Shown one piece after another: positions 36,077 to 44,935 of a stretch of 64,000 nt of DNA (its first letter is position 1; each line of letters opens with the position of its first letter). Source of the stretch: Oscillospiraceae bacterium (GTDB lineage: Bacteria; Bacillota; Clostridia; Oscillospirales; Acutalibacteraceae); the NCBI GenBank assembly GCA_029219165.1, contig JAQXSW010000028.1, positions 35,811 through 99,810 of the forward strand. Reading direction: 5' to 3'. Under the pieces are notes generated by a model, which saw nothing but the letters and a program-made list of their open reading frames with translations, was not told the DNA's origin and did not search any database. A program made the translations under genes and the position numbers.

Positions 36077-37035
36077 TCAAACACCCCCGGAATTTTATTT
36101 TTGCACTTTGGGCAACAACCATTTACCAAGTTGTTTTGCATTGTTCCACCAAGCCAGGCCCCGGTGGATATTCTTTTTAGCAAAAGTTCTCCGCATTTTG
36201 GACATGTGGTATCTATCCACTGAGAACCGGCAAAATTTCCAAGATATGTATAAGGCATTTTAGACTTAACTCTATTGTATATTTCCACCATTGATTCGTG
36301 TGAATTTCCGCGTTCATCTGCCCTATCATGGTTCGGCATAAGTCTAAACAAATGCCAAACTATTTCCGGATTAATGCCATATAAAAAATCTGCAATTTCA
36401 TAAACTTCACCGGAAATCAGTTCATGAACAAGTGGCGTAACTATTTCCAAGTGCGTTAGCTCATTAAATATCTTTATGTTACGAAGAACCGGCTCTACGC
36501 TTTTAAGACCAAGTTCATTTATGTAGAACTCGTCTGACATAGATTTCAAACTGACGTTTATGAAATCCATCTTGCCGCCTAAGAGTCTTGCCGCCTCTTC
36601 TGTTTGATATCCGTTTGTCAGACAGCCAACCAAAAGCCCATTTTCATGAAGCATATCCGCAATCTCCAATGCAGATTGCATAAAGCAAGTGACCTCGTTT
36701 AATGCAAACACCACGCCTTTGGCCTCTGTTTGCAAACACAGATCACAAAGTTGCTTAGCTGTCTTCTTTTTCAAACTGATATTATTTTTCTCTATTGCCA
36801 GGTGAGAATTAATACAGTATGAACACTTTGCATTACATGAAACTGTTCCCGTCTGTATTATATATTCCCCCGGCAAAACATGATAAAATGGCATGCTCTC
36901 TATTGTATATGGGTAAAAGTCAACAAAGGAGAAGGGTTCCTTCTCCTCTATTTTACCGTTATTCAAAACATAGCGTCCGCAAACACCGGAACCGGTTTCC
37001 AGATTGCACTTCCACTCACAATAGTTACAATTCAT
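36064..37035 (-). CDS. Radical SAM protein of the AmrS/pyruvate-formate-lyase-activase-like type
   Basis: 323 residues. It starts with a small Cys cluster (MNCNYCEWKCNLETGSGVCGRY), typical of AmmeMemoRadiSam-type enzymes, then FYHVLPGEYIIQTGTVSCNAKCSYCINSHLAI, holding the radical SAM CX3CX2C motif (CNAKCSYC, around residues 69-76). The C-terminus adds two CxxC pairs (TCPKCGE, CCPKCKN), probably a zinc ribbon. Related enzymes are PflA-like activases and AmrS (with MEMO1 and AMMECR1 partners). Neither AMMECR1 nor a clear MEMO1 gene is visible here. The protein it acts on could be the neighbouring 384-residue protein. No strong ribosome binding site (GGTGA only). Confidence 0.85.
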   Translation of the reverse strand: MNCNYCEWKCNLETGSGVCGRYVLNNGKIEEKEPFSFVDFYPYTIESMPFYHVLPGEYIIQTGTVSCNAKCSYCINSHLAIEKNNISLKKKTAKQLCDLCLQTEAKGVVFALNEVTCFMQSALEIADMLHENGLLVGCLTNGYQTEEAARLLGGKMDFINVSLKSMSDEFYINELGLKSVEPVLRNIKIFNELTHLEIVTPLVHELISGEVYEIADFLYGINPEIVWHLFRLMPNHDRADERGNSHESMVEIYNRVKSKMPYTYLGNFAGSQWIDTTCPKCGELLLKRISTGAWLGGTMQNNLVNGCCPKCKNKIPGVFECLK

Positions 37036-37039
37036 AATT

Positions 37040-37957
37040 TCACCAAGGGATATTTACTCTAAATTGATCGTTATCTTTATCTGCATATCCAGTATAGGAG
37101 CCACTGATTGGAGAATATGAAATACCAGTAATAGTCTTTTCCTTTTCATCTAACTGAAGATACATCATTGTACCGTCATTATTGGCATCTTGATAATTTG
37201 CAATGATTGAAACAACCTTTCTGCCATTTACTTCATTTTCAATGAATCCCGCAGAAGATTCATGACCACATATAGTCATATACACATTGTTGTTCTTTTC
37301 AACAATATTCTCCATCATATATTCTCCCATTTCATCAAGAGAGAGGTCCTCACGCATAAATTTATGTGTACAAAGAACGCCTATCCTATCCTGATATTTT
37401 GCAAAGACATCATTAGCAAAATTTATTGCTCCAATATCCGGATCATCGCCAATAAACACAAAAACAAAATTCATATCAGAAATTGTAATTAATTCGTAAA
37501 ACGCTCTAAAGTCTTCGTATGACTCGCCAAAGTAATCACAATCTTTATATAAGTCCTCTCCAAAATATTTTTGGAAAGGTACAAATCTTTCTGCACCATT
37601 TACCTGATCATGATTTCCAGAAGTGACACCAAAAGGAATTTGACCGGAAAGTTTACTAATTGCCTCGTGTGCAACCTTCCATTCATCATCACTTTCAGAC
37701 TGCTGAACAACATCTCCTGTATGCACAATAAAATCAATATTATATTTCTCTTTATCAGAAACGAGCGATTCAAACATTTTGTTATAAACATCTGTTTTTC
37801 CACTTGCATATCTTTGTGTATCAGAAGCCAAGACAATTGTATGTATGTTTTCTTCAGACTTCAATGGATAAGGCGTATCCACGGCACCATTACAAGCAGT
37901 ACATAAAATGGCAATGATTATTACCATGGCTCCTAAAAAAACACTTTTTATTTTCAT
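37040..37957 (-). CDS. Calcineurin-type metallophosphoesterase lipoprotein
   Basis: 305 residues. Signal MKIKSVFLGAMVIIIAILC with lipobox CTAC, so extracytosolic and lipid-anchored. Metal-binding motifs of the calcineurin-like family are present in order: LASDTQRY (D-x-H variant, Gln in place of His), HTGDVV (GDxx), SGNHD (GNH[DE]), CTHKFM and ICGHESS (GHxx). The first motif's missing His makes metal site composition atypical. It lies 1 nt after xdhC and 4 nt before the radical SAM gene. Possibly it releases phosphate or nucleotide from a cofactor before uptake (inference). Confidence 0.8.
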   Translation of the reverse strand: MKIKSVFLGAMVIIIAILCTACNGAVDTPYPLKSEENIHTIVLASDTQRYASGKTDVYNKMFESLVSDKEKYNIDFIVHTGDVVQQSESDDEWKVAHEAISKLSGQIPFGVTSGNHDQVNGAERFVPFQKYFGEDLYKDCDYFGESYEDFRAFYELITISDMNFVFVFIGDDPDIGAINFANDVFAKYQDRIGVLCTHKFMREDLSLDEMGEYMMENIVEKNNNVYMTICGHESSAGFIENEVNGRKVVSIIANYQDANNDGTMMYLQLDEKEKTITGISYSPISGSYTGYADKDNDQFRVNIPW

Positions 37958-37958
37958 A

Positions 37959-38768
37959 TCATTCGCCTATTTTCTTATCTATATTTTCACAGTCACTGGT
38001 TAAAAATTTGGTTTTTATTTCTTTACAGTTACTTCCAAGTCCCTTATTCTTTATCATTAAAATTTCTGCCACAATTGCAAAGGCAATTTCTTCAGGAGAA
38101 CCATCAGCTATATCAAGTCCAATTGGGGTGTATACAGTATCTAATGCCTCTTTAGATACACCATGTTCTAAAAGATAACCAAAGATCTTTTCAACCTTTT
38201 GATGACTTCCAACCATTCCGACATACGCCGGATTTTTCTTTAGAGCACCCTTAATTGCATCGGCATCAAAATCATGACTCCAAGCTCCACAATAAAAGTA
38301 TGCATTTTCAGGAACTGCATCTGACAAAATTGCCTCTTCGTAATTTTCGCATTTAATAAACGAATCACAAAGGGAAATACTATCAGCTATCATTGATTCA
38401 TCCCTGTCATCAATAAGAATAGTTGCAAAAGGTAAAAGTTTAAGAGTCTTTAAAAGTGCATTTCCCACATGGCCGCCACCAACAACTACAACAGTATTTT
38501 CAGGCTCATATGACTCTACCAGTAATTCTACATCGGCAACCTTTATTATTTCAGTGCCTTTGCCCTTTGCAATTATTCTTTCAATCTGCTTCATACATTC
38601 GAATTCAAACGCTCCGCCACCAATTGTTCCAACATGGTTACCGTCTACATATTGGATCATTTTCTTTCCAACGTTAGCAGTTCCAAGTCCTTCATTTTTT
38701 ATTACTGTTACAACAGCATATTTTTTTAAAGACTTTTGCGCCTTTAACATTTCTTCGAATATATTCAT
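37959..38768 (-). CDS. XdhC/CoxI family protein
   Basis: 269 residues. XdhC proteins bind and sulfurate or insert molybdenum cofactor into hydroxylases such as xanthine dehydrogenase. The N-terminal XdhC_CoxI part has VGKKMIQYVDGNHVGTIGGG. A Rossmann domain follows with VVVVGGGHVGNALLKTL, then YVGMVGSHQKVEKIF and the C-terminal YTPIGLDIADGSPEEIAFAIVAEI. No xanthine dehydrogenase or other molybdoenzyme subunit is adjacent. It is the only recognised cofactor-maturation gene in the 16-gene run. A strong hairpin separates it from the lipoprotein upstream, so it may be expressed at a lower level. Confidence 0.88.
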   Translation of the reverse strand: MNIFEEMLKAQKSLKKYAVVTVIKNEGLGTANVGKKMIQYVDGNHVGTIGGGAFEFECMKQIERIIAKGKGTEIIKVADVELLVESYEPENTVVVVGGGHVGNALLKTLKLLPFATILIDDRDESMIADSISLCDSFIKCENYEEAILSDAVPENAYFYCGAWSHDFDADAIKGALKKNPAYVGMVGSHQKVEKIFGYLLEHGVSKEALDTVYTPIGLDIADGSPEEIAFAIVAEILMIKNKGLGSNCKEIKTKFLTSDCENIDKKIGE

Positions 38769-38794
38769 AGCAATACTCCCCTTGAACCAAATTT

Positions 38795-38818
38795 AGGGAG
38801 AGCAGAAATGCTCTCCCT
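38795..38818 (-). promoter_or_regulatory. Strong hairpin between the 187-residue lipoprotein and xdhC
   Basis: Perfect 10-bp stem AGGGAGAGCA / TGCTCTCCCT with a 4-nt loop. On the minus strand it is followed by AAATTTGG, not a T-run, so it does not look like a terminator for this operon. It could protect the 3' end of the upstream lipoprotein mRNA and cause differential expression. Confidence 0.5.
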
Positions 38819-38837
38819 TATTTATTTTTGTGTTTGA

Positions 38838-39401
38838 TTATTTTGCTGTAATTTCAACTACAAGTTTTGCATAGTTACTTGCTGTCTTTTCAAGACATGG
38901 AGCAAACCAAACTGTACCGTCTTCACCCATTTCCTTATCCTTTTCAATTGCAACAAGTGAATAAGCAGCATTTTCATCAGTAATTTCAAACTCTACTTCA
39001 TAGCCATCATTTGCTGTAATTGTAAGTTTTGTAGCGTCTGGGCATCCGGCAGCCTTAAGTACATCCTTAATAGCATATCCGCCATATGTGTTCTCAGAAG
39101 CGTTACCCTTTGAATTAACTGTTTCAACCTTAATCTTATAGATGCTGGCATCCTTCATAGCAGCGTTGTCAATTACTTTGCCGTTAACTTTAAATGAGAA
39201 AGCATCAAATGTAACTTTATCTGTTGCATCCTTAATTTCCGGAGCGTCAGCAGGAGCATTTGTATCTGCTTTTGAAGGTGCCTCAGTGGTTGTAGGTGCT
39301 GCTGTTGTAGTTGGTGTATCCTCTGCAGGTGCGCTACAAGCTGCAAATGAGAATACCATTACGAGTGATAATACAAGCGCGAGTACTTTTGAGAATTTCA
39401 T
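38838..39401 (-). CDS. Small lipoprotein with single molybdopterin-fold-like module
   Basis: 187 residues, signal with lipobox FAAC, then a Thr/Pro/Ala-rich linker (TPTTTAAPTTTEAPSKADT) to about residue 55. The rest is one compact module: YGGYAIKDVLKAAGCPDATKLTITANDGYEVEF followed by SLVAIEKDKEMGEDGTVWFAPCL and a closing strand. The VLKAAG and ANDGY elements match the repeating units of the 964-residue lipoprotein, so it may bind the same ligand. Ligand unknown. AGGAGG precedes the start. A 16-bp perfect palindrome and an AT-rich -10-like stretch lie just upstream. Confidence 0.72.
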   Translation of the reverse strand: MKFSKVLALVLSLVMVFSFAACSAPAEDTPTTTAAPTTTEAPSKADTNAPADAPEIKDATDKVTFDAFSFKVNGKVIDNAAMKDASIYKIKVETVNSKGNASENTYGGYAIKDVLKAAGCPDATKLTITANDGYEVEFEITDENAAYSLVAIEKDKEMGEDGTVWFAPCLEKTASNYAKLVVEITAK

Positions 39402-39438
39402 TTGAAATCTCCTCCTAAAAATAATATTTTATATATCC

Positions 39439-39454
39439 TCAGACATATGTCTGA
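39439..39454. promoter_or_regulatory. 16-bp perfect palindrome upstream of the 187-residue lipoprotein gene
   Basis: TCAGACATATGTCTGA. On the minus strand it is followed by GGATATATAAAAT. TTATCA overlaps its left edge, giving a possible weak internal promoter (-35 TTATCA, -10 TATAAA) with the palindrome in the spacer. It may be an operator for extra expression of this lipoprotein. Confidence 0.4.
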
Positions 39455-39468
39455 TAAATACCGAAAGA

Positions 39469-40407
39469 TTATTCTGCTTCCGCATTTGTTATTTCTACAG
39501 TATCAACGGGAGTTGCCATCCAACGCATTCCAGTTCCGTCTATCATACAAGAAAGACCAATTTCTGCTCCTGCAATTTCATGATAGTTACTTCCGTTAAC
39601 TAATACAAAGTAATAGCAGAGCCAAGCGGACTTTTCATGAAGTGGATCTGATTTCAAATCCTTGTTAAGTTTAATTTCAAGAGCAGAAGAAGAACTTTGA
39701 ACACCACCCGTTACAGCAATGTTTTTTCCTTCTGCATAATAAACTTCTATGCCTTCATCATTTTTTGCACTGGTCATTGTAAGACCAAGTGATTCATAAA
39801 GAGTTTTTGTATCTACACAGAGAAATTCTCCCTCAAATGTAGCAGCGCCGCCATCGTAGAAATGGGAAAGCTTTTTAAATTCAGGCTTAAGTGCCATGAA
39901 GTCATCAATAGTCAAAACAGTTTCTTTTCCATCAATCTTAAATATAGATTTGAAATTAACCTCTCTTGTAAGGAGATAAATTTCAGAAACTGCCTTAGCT
40001 TTTGTCTTTTCAGTTACGGCAGTGAAATTATCCTTGCCATCCTTTGACTGGATAGATTTAAGTTCACCATTTTCGTCAGCCTTATATGTTGCAAGGAAAA
40101 TGTCTGCTGGATTTGCAAAAAAAGCAGCATATCCATCCGCAGATTTTGAAAATACAGATTTTACTGTACCAAAATCAACACCATCTACAGCCGCAGAAAG
40201 AAGTTTTCCGTAATAAGTGTCATCGCCAATCTTCTTTTCCTCTGTTTTCTTTTGGAAATTGTCTACTGATACTGTTCCAACTTCTTTTCCATCAAGGAAT
40301 ACTTTTACCTGACCTCTGTCAGCTGTATCTTTTATCTTTGCATTGTTACAAGCAGAGAAACTAAAAGCAACTGAAAGAGCAAGAATGAATGCTAATAATT
40401 TTTTCAT
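39469..40407 (-). CDS. Lipoprotein, molybdopterin-fold-like modules, middle of three
   Basis: 312 residues with signal KKLLAFILALSVAFSFSAC. Without a Ser/Thr linker the mature part begins GQVKVFLDGKEVG. Two stretches resemble the module shared with its neighbours: YYGKLLSAAV followed by SADGYAAFF, and CVDTKTLYESLGLTMTSAKNDEGIEVYY followed by WLCYYFVLVNGSNYHEI. The C-terminus has GLSCMIDGTGMRWMATPVDTVEIT. No function can be named. It follows the 242-residue lipoprotein after 10 nt. Confidence 0.7.
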   Translation of the reverse strand: MKKLLAFILALSVAFSFSACNNAKIKDTADRGQVKVFLDGKEVGTVSVDNFQKKTEEKKIGDDTYYGKLLSAAVDGVDFGTVKSVFSKSADGYAAFFANPADIFLATYKADENGELKSIQSKDGKDNFTAVTEKTKAKAVSEIYLLTREVNFKSIFKIDGKETVLTIDDFMALKPEFKKLSHFYDGGAATFEGEFLCVDTKTLYESLGLTMTSAKNDEGIEVYYAEGKNIAVTGGVQSSSSALEIKLNKDLKSDPLHEKSAWLCYYFVLVNGSNYHEIAGAEIGLSCMIDGTGMRWMATPVDTVEITNAEAE

Positions 40408-40417
40408 ATTCTACTCC

Positions 40418-41146
40418 TTAGTCAATGATATCTACGTATAGGATATCGTTAATTTTTCCACTTGCAAGTTCAATTGAAAGAGCTGCGTTTACAGCACCTG
40501 AAAGTGTGCCGCGTATTTCTGAGGTTGCAGCAGCTGCTGCATCTGTTTCAAGATAGAACTTATCTGTTGCAACAAAACGATATTTTGTAGCATCAGATTT
40601 TGCTCCAATAGCCTTTAAAAGGTCAGCCATTACAATTGTTTCTGATGCTTCAACAAAGCATATTGCCTCTTTGTCAGCAGCAACAGCGTACTTGAAGTTT
40701 TTCATTTCAACACTGCCGGCTTTAATAACACCAGTGCCATCTGCTGCAGTTCCAATGTATGCGTTTTTAAAATCTTCAGCTGAAATAGTCTTTTCAACTG
40801 CGCCTTCTTTGTTAATAAGAGCTACTTCTCCCTCTGGAGCGTTTAAGAACATTGCAACTGCATTTGCAATAGCATATGCCTTTACATCTTCACCGCAAAT
40901 TTTCATATTTGCCGGGGCAGGACCTTTTTCGCCATTTAAGAATGTACCGTTCTTATTAACGAAGTTTTGAAAGATAACCACTTTCTTTTCCTGTTTGAAA
41001 GTTGATACATCGCCCATTATGTCCTTATATCTTGTTGAAGATCCAGATGGAGCTGTGGTTGTTGCTGTTGCGTCTGAAGTTGCACCACAAGCAGCAAAGC
41101 TGAAGACCATAATAAGTGACAATAGAATTGATACAAGTCTTTTCAT
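40418..41146 (-). CDS. Lipoprotein with weak similarity to the shared module, first of three
   Basis: 242 residues, signal MKRLVSILLSLIMVFSFAAC with lipobox, short Thr-rich linker. The mature protein has two halves: GEDVKAYAIANAVAMFLNAPEGEVALIN, and a C-terminal half with MADLLKAIGAKSDATKYRFVATDKFYLE and a final ILYVDIID strand. The LLKAIG...DATK...FVATD sequence matches the order of VLKAAG...DATK...ITAND in the 187-residue protein, so the two are probably related. It lies 13 nt after the second ABC ATPase, an unusually close link between surface lipoproteins and importer. Confidence 0.65.
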   Translation of the reverse strand: MKRLVSILLSLIMVFSFAACGATSDATATTTAPSGSSTRYKDIMGDVSTFKQEKKVVIFQNFVNKNGTFLNGEKGPAPANMKICGEDVKAYAIANAVAMFLNAPEGEVALINKEGAVEKTISAEDFKNAYIGTAADGTGVIKAGSVEMKNFKYAVAADKEAICFVEASETIVMADLLKAIGAKSDATKYRFVATDKFYLETDAAAAATSEIRGTLSGAVNAALSIELASGKINDILYVDIID

Positions 41147-41159
41147 TTTTACTTCTCCT

Positions 41160-41948
41160 TTATTCTAAATTTGGGTCACAGAACTTTGTTATTTCTCCGT
41201 CTCTATTTCCCTCAAAAATGCGAACCGGAACGCCGTATGTTTTTGAAAGATTTTCCTCAGTCATTACATCGTCAACATAACCATCCGCAATTATTCCGTT
41301 ATATCCCATCATTGCAACCCTATTTCCTACATGCCAAACATGATTTGGAAAATGGCTTGTCATAATGATAGTGAGTCCCTTTTCCGAAAGTTTACGAACT
41401 TGCTTTAACACCATTGCCTGATTTTTAAAGTCTAGGTGTGATGTTGGTTCATCAAACAACAGAATTTCAGGCTGTTGACAAAGAGTTCTTGCAATTAACA
41501 CAAGTTGTCTTTCACCGCCAGAAATTTGTGTGTAACTTTCACCAGCCAAGTGGGCAATACCCAAATCATCCATAATGCTGTAAGCAAGTTCTGTATCCTC
41601 TGCTTTTGGCGAACCAAAAAGTCCAAGATGGGGAGTTCTACCCATTCTTACAACCTCTATTGAAGAGTATGGAAAAGGGGCACTGTGTTCTTGGAATACA
41701 TATCCAAGAGTCTTTGCTTTTTCCAAAACTGAATATTCAGTTATATCTTTTCCAACAAGCTTTATGTTTCCGCCGGCAAGTGGGTTTGATCCACTGATAC
41801 AGTTTAAAAGAGTGGTTTTACCACAACCGTTTGGTCCAAGAAGTGTTAGACACTCTCCTCTTTTAACCTCAATATTCAGATCTTTCCAAACATCTTTTTT
41901 TCCATATGAAAACGTTGCATTTTGTACGCTTACCATTATGTCATTCAT
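41160..41948 (-). CDS. ABC transporter ATPase, BtuD/FecE type, second importer
   Basis: 262 residues from ATG 41948, with GGAGG 9 nt upstream. Walker A GPNGCGKTTLLN, Q-loop in VFQEHS, signature SGGERQLVL, Walker B EILLFDEPTSHLD and the switch His in MTSHF. It energises the paired permease for import of a chelated metal, corrinoid, heme or oxyanion. The stop of the permease overlaps its ATG by one base (TAATG). The first importer's ATPase is a clear paralog. Confidence 0.93.
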   Translation of the reverse strand: MNDIMVSVQNATFSYGKKDVWKDLNIEVKRGECLTLLGPNGCGKTTLLNCISGSNPLAGGNIKLVGKDITEYSVLEKAKTLGYVFQEHSAPFPYSSIEVVRMGRTPHLGLFGSPKAEDTELAYSIMDDLGIAHLAGESYTQISGGERQLVLIARTLCQQPEILLFDEPTSHLDFKNQAMVLKQVRKLSEKGLTIIMTSHFPNHVWHVGNRVAMMGYNGIIADGYVDDVMTEENLSKTYGVPVRIFEGNRDGEITKFCDPNLE

Positions 41949-42994
41949 TATGCCCAACCTCCTTTTGTCTTTCTTAAAAGGTAGGCAAACACCGGAGCAC
42001 CAACAACTGCGGTAAGTATACCAATTGGTATTTCCGTTATTGAAATGAGTCTACACAGATTGTCAATTACAATTATGTAAGAAGCACCCACAAATAACGT
42101 TGCCGGAATCAAAGCCTTATGATTAGGTCCAACAAGCATTCTACAGAAATGAGGAATAACCTGGCCAACCCAACCAATAATTCCACAAAGGGAAACTGTA
42201 AGTGAAGAAATAAGCGTTGTTGCAATAATAATAATTAATTTTGTACGTTCAGTATTTACGCCGAGCGATTCAGCTTCTCTTTCTCCCATTGAGAGTACGT
42301 TCATTCGCCATCTTATTGCGTAAAGAACGGCCATTGCAAGGATCATTGGTATGGCCGAAGATGCAAGATCAGAAAGTCCTACTTTACCAATACTACCCAT
42401 AAGCCAAAAAGTAATTGCCGGAAGTTTATCTTCATCGTCTGCAGCAAACTTAACAAGAGATACCATTGCTTGGAAGAAAGCCGATACTACCATTCCGGAC
42501 AATACCAACATAAGTATTGGTGTTGTCTTATAAAGATGTGCCATAGCATATGTAATGGCAACAGCCAAAATACCAAATATAAATGCACATATTTGAACAA
42601 CCCATGTTGGCCATGACATAAGAAGGCCAAGAGCTGCACCAAAACTTGCACCTGCAGAAACACCAAGAACATAAGGACTTACCAAAGGATTTTGGAACAT
42701 ACCCTGGAATGAAGCACCTGACATTGAAAGTCCTGCACCTACAAGGGCCGCCATTACCGCTCTTGGAAGCCTAACTCTTATGACTACTGTTTCAGCTGAA
42801 ATGTCCCATGTCTGTGGAAAATTAATTCCTGGGAACTGATTGAGAAGAATTTTCAAAACATCAAGTGGATTTACTATATATCTTCCAAGAAAAAGAGATA
42901 TAAAGAATAGTAAAAATGGAGAAATTATCATTAAAGTCCATATTACCGGAGATGTTTTCTTCTCTATAGATTTTAAATCCTTGATATTTTCCAT
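41948..42994 (-). CDS. FecCD/BtuC family permease, second importer
   Basis: 348 residues with about ten membrane helices. Family landmarks: RLPRAVMAALVGAGLSMSGASFQGMFQNPL at the start, SPYVLGVSAGASFGAALG, SMGEREAESLGVNTERTK (the loop contacting the ATPase) and CGIIGWVGQVIPHFCRMLVGPNH. BtuC-type permeases import vitamin B12, Fe-siderophores, heme and, in the MolBCA subtype, molybdate/tungstate. The substrate cannot be told from sequence alone. Confidence 0.94.
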   Translation of the reverse strand: MENIKDLKSIEKKTSPVIWTLMIISPFLLFFISLFLGRYIVNPLDVLKILLNQFPGINFPQTWDISAETVVIRVRLPRAVMAALVGAGLSMSGASFQGMFQNPLVSPYVLGVSAGASFGAALGLLMSWPTWVVQICAFIFGILAVAITYAMAHLYKTTPILMLVLSGMVVSAFFQAMVSLVKFAADDEDKLPAITFWLMGSIGKVGLSDLASSAIPMILAMAVLYAIRWRMNVLSMGEREAESLGVNTERTKLIIIIATTLISSLTVSLCGIIGWVGQVIPHFCRMLVGPNHKALIPATLFVGASYIIVIDNLCRLISITEIPIGILTAVVGAPVFAYLLRKTKGGWA

Positions 42995-44139
42995 TATGTT
43001 TCAACTTCTCCTGATGATGAATACCAACCGTCCAAAATGTGTTGTGCATCAGTGGCTGAAAGTTCATAGTTATAAAACTCTTTGAAGTACTTTTGAAGTT
43101 CTTCAATCATTGAAATATCCTTGAACAATTCCGGTTGAACAATTGTTGCAAGCCAAAGTGTCATAAGTGCAGTAGTACTGCCCTTATCAAGGAAAAATAC
43201 ACCCGCGGGAATTCTATAAACGTCTTTATTTTTTATTGCTGTCAAGTTTTTATACTTTACATTGTTTAAAACATGGTCTTTTACAAGGTCTGGTGAGTTA
43301 CCGTGGTTATCAATAAGAATGATATCCGGATCCCACGTGAATAGCTGTTCTTCGTTTATTTCCGGAAAGTTGCCGCCCTCTGTTGGACCAAGAACCTTTC
43401 CACCTGCAAGGTTAATTTCGTATGCTCTATTTGTTATAAGATATGATGAAAGAATATTTTCACCCCAAGTGTTACCCCAATAAACTGTAGGTCTTTGATC
43501 GTCTGTCAATTTGCTTGTACGTGAATAAAGAAGATCAATAATGTTGTTTGTGTATGCTTCCCATTTATCAAAAATCTTGAGAGATTCACCACCAAGAGCC
43601 TCTGCAACAACCTTCATGGTTTTTGCATTTCTTTCTTTATATGTGTCAATACTCATTGAAAGACAGGCATTTATGTCTGTAATATCTGAAACTGAAAGAA
43701 CTGGTACAACTGCTGCAATTCCTGCATTGTCAAACTTTTTAAGTTCTGTTTCATTACTGTAATAAAGGACAAGATCTATGTTTCTTGAAAGGTAATCTTC
43801 AATATTTACTACGGCACTCGGGCTTACGTTATTGAATCCGTCAATATTTGCAACATCAGGATTTGTAAGAAGTGCAGCTGGGTAATTTGAAGTCTGTGGT
43901 TTTTTGCACATTGCAACTCTATCTGCAGCGCCAAGACAAAATACCATTTCATATGTTGGTCCATTCATAGCAGCAATACGCTGTACATTATCTGGAACCA
44001 TTACTTCTCTTCCAAGGTTATCAACTACTTTATGATATCCCTCTTTTGTTTCTGTACTTGGTGACTTAGAACAACCTGCAATTGTAAAACACATTGCGAG
44101 ACACAGAAATAGTGAAAGAATTCTAATATTTTTTTTCAT
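42994..44139 (-). CDS. Periplasmic-binding-type lipoprotein, second importer
   Basis: 381 residues from ATG 44139 (AGGGG 7 nt upstream, an upstream ATG at 44181 is not used). Signal KKNIRILSLFLCLAMCFTI with lipobox AGC. Class III BtuF/FepB-like fold: VDNLGREVMVPDNVQRIAAM near the start, VVNIEDYLSRNIDLVLYYSN, then WDPDIILIDNHGNSP. Such proteins capture the ligand outside the cell and deliver it to the permease. Overlaps the permease start by one base. Confidence 0.93.
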   Translation of the reverse strand: MKKNIRILSLFLCLAMCFTIAGCSKSPSTETKEGYHKVVDNLGREVMVPDNVQRIAAMNGPTYEMVFCLGAADRVAMCKKPQTSNYPAALLTNPDVANIDGFNNVSPSAVVNIEDYLSRNIDLVLYYSNETELKKFDNAGIAAVVPVLSVSDITDINACLSMSIDTYKERNAKTMKVVAEALGGESLKIFDKWEAYTNNIIDLLYSRTSKLTDDQRPTVYWGNTWGENILSSYLITNRAYEINLAGGKVLGPTEGGNFPEINEEQLFTWDPDIILIDNHGNSPDLVKDHVLNNVKYKNLTAIKNKDVYRIPAGVFFLDKGSTTALMTLWLATIVQPELFKDISMIEELQKYFKEFYNYELSATDAQHILDGWYSSSGEVET

Positions 44140-44155
44140 ACATTTTCCCCTATCC

Positions 44156-44935
44156 TTAAAGTCTTGGAGGTACGCATACATTTCGTCCTACGTCTTCCAT
44201 ATAGATGAGTTTTAAATCTGTTCCGTAAACATCATTAAGTGTTTGTTCTGTAATTATTTCATCTGAATTTCCAACTCTTAAATGACCTGTTTTATCAAGA
44301 ATGGCAGTTGTGCCACCAAGCATTATTGCATGGTCAGGGTTATGCGTTGTGATGACAATTGCATAACCTCTTTCAGAAAGGCTCTTAATTACACGAAGCG
44401 TTTTAAGTTGATTGCCATAATCCAGGTGAGCTGTCGGCTCATCAAACAAAATAACCTTTGGCTCTTGAACAAGAGCACGAGCAATAGTTGCCTGTTGTCT
44501 TTCACCACCGGATATTTCTGTATATGGTTTATTGGCAAGGTCTAAGATTCCTACATCGCTCAGCGCTTTTGTTACAATTTCGAAATCCTCGTCTTTTGGC
44601 TTTTCAAACATGCCAACTTTAGGAGCCCGTCCCATTAACACGAAATTAAACACTGTATATGAAAATGCAGGAACATGTGTTTGAGGTACATAACTGATTA
44701 CACTTGCAACCTCTTTTGGATTCATTTTGTTTGCATTCTTTCCGGTAATGAACAGTTCTCCTTCATCCGGTTTGCTGAGTGTTGCAATTAGATTAAGAAG
44801 TGTACTTTTTCCCGCTCCATTTGGTCCAAGTATTGAAATAATTTGTCCTTCCTCAATGGAAAGGGAAACCCCATTTATTACTTTTCTGGAATTCTTAGAA
44901 TAGGCAAACTCTAAATTTTTAGCTTCAATAATCAT
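44156..44935 (-). CDS. ABC transporter ATPase, BtuD/FecE type, first importer
   Basis: 259 residues: Walker A GPNGAGKSTLLN, Q-loop in SYVPQTH, signature SGGERQQATIAR, Walker B VILFDEPTAHLDYG, switch His in TTHNPDHA. It overlaps the permease by 4 nt (ATGA). It belongs to the first SBP-permease-ATPase set, and its set and the second set lie head-to-tail with only 16 nt between them. Confidence 0.94.
   Translation of the reverse strand: MIIEAKNLEFAYSKNSRKVINGVSLSIEEGQIISILGPNGAGKSTLLNLIATLSKPDEGELFITGKNANKMNPKEVASVISYVPQTHVPAFSYTVFNFVLMGRAPKVGMFEKPKDEDFEIVTKALSDVGILDLANKPYTEISGGERQQATIARALVQEPKVILFDEPTAHLDYGNQLKTLRVIKSLSERGYAIVITTHNPDHAIMLGGTTAILDKTGHLRVGNSDEIITEQTLNDVYGTDLKLIYMEDVGRNVCVPPRL

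Noticed and set aside
37959..38768. Evidence for a xanthine dehydrogenase system
   Set aside because: XdhC is present but no dehydrogenase subunit or selenium-dependent hydroxylase gene is in the window.
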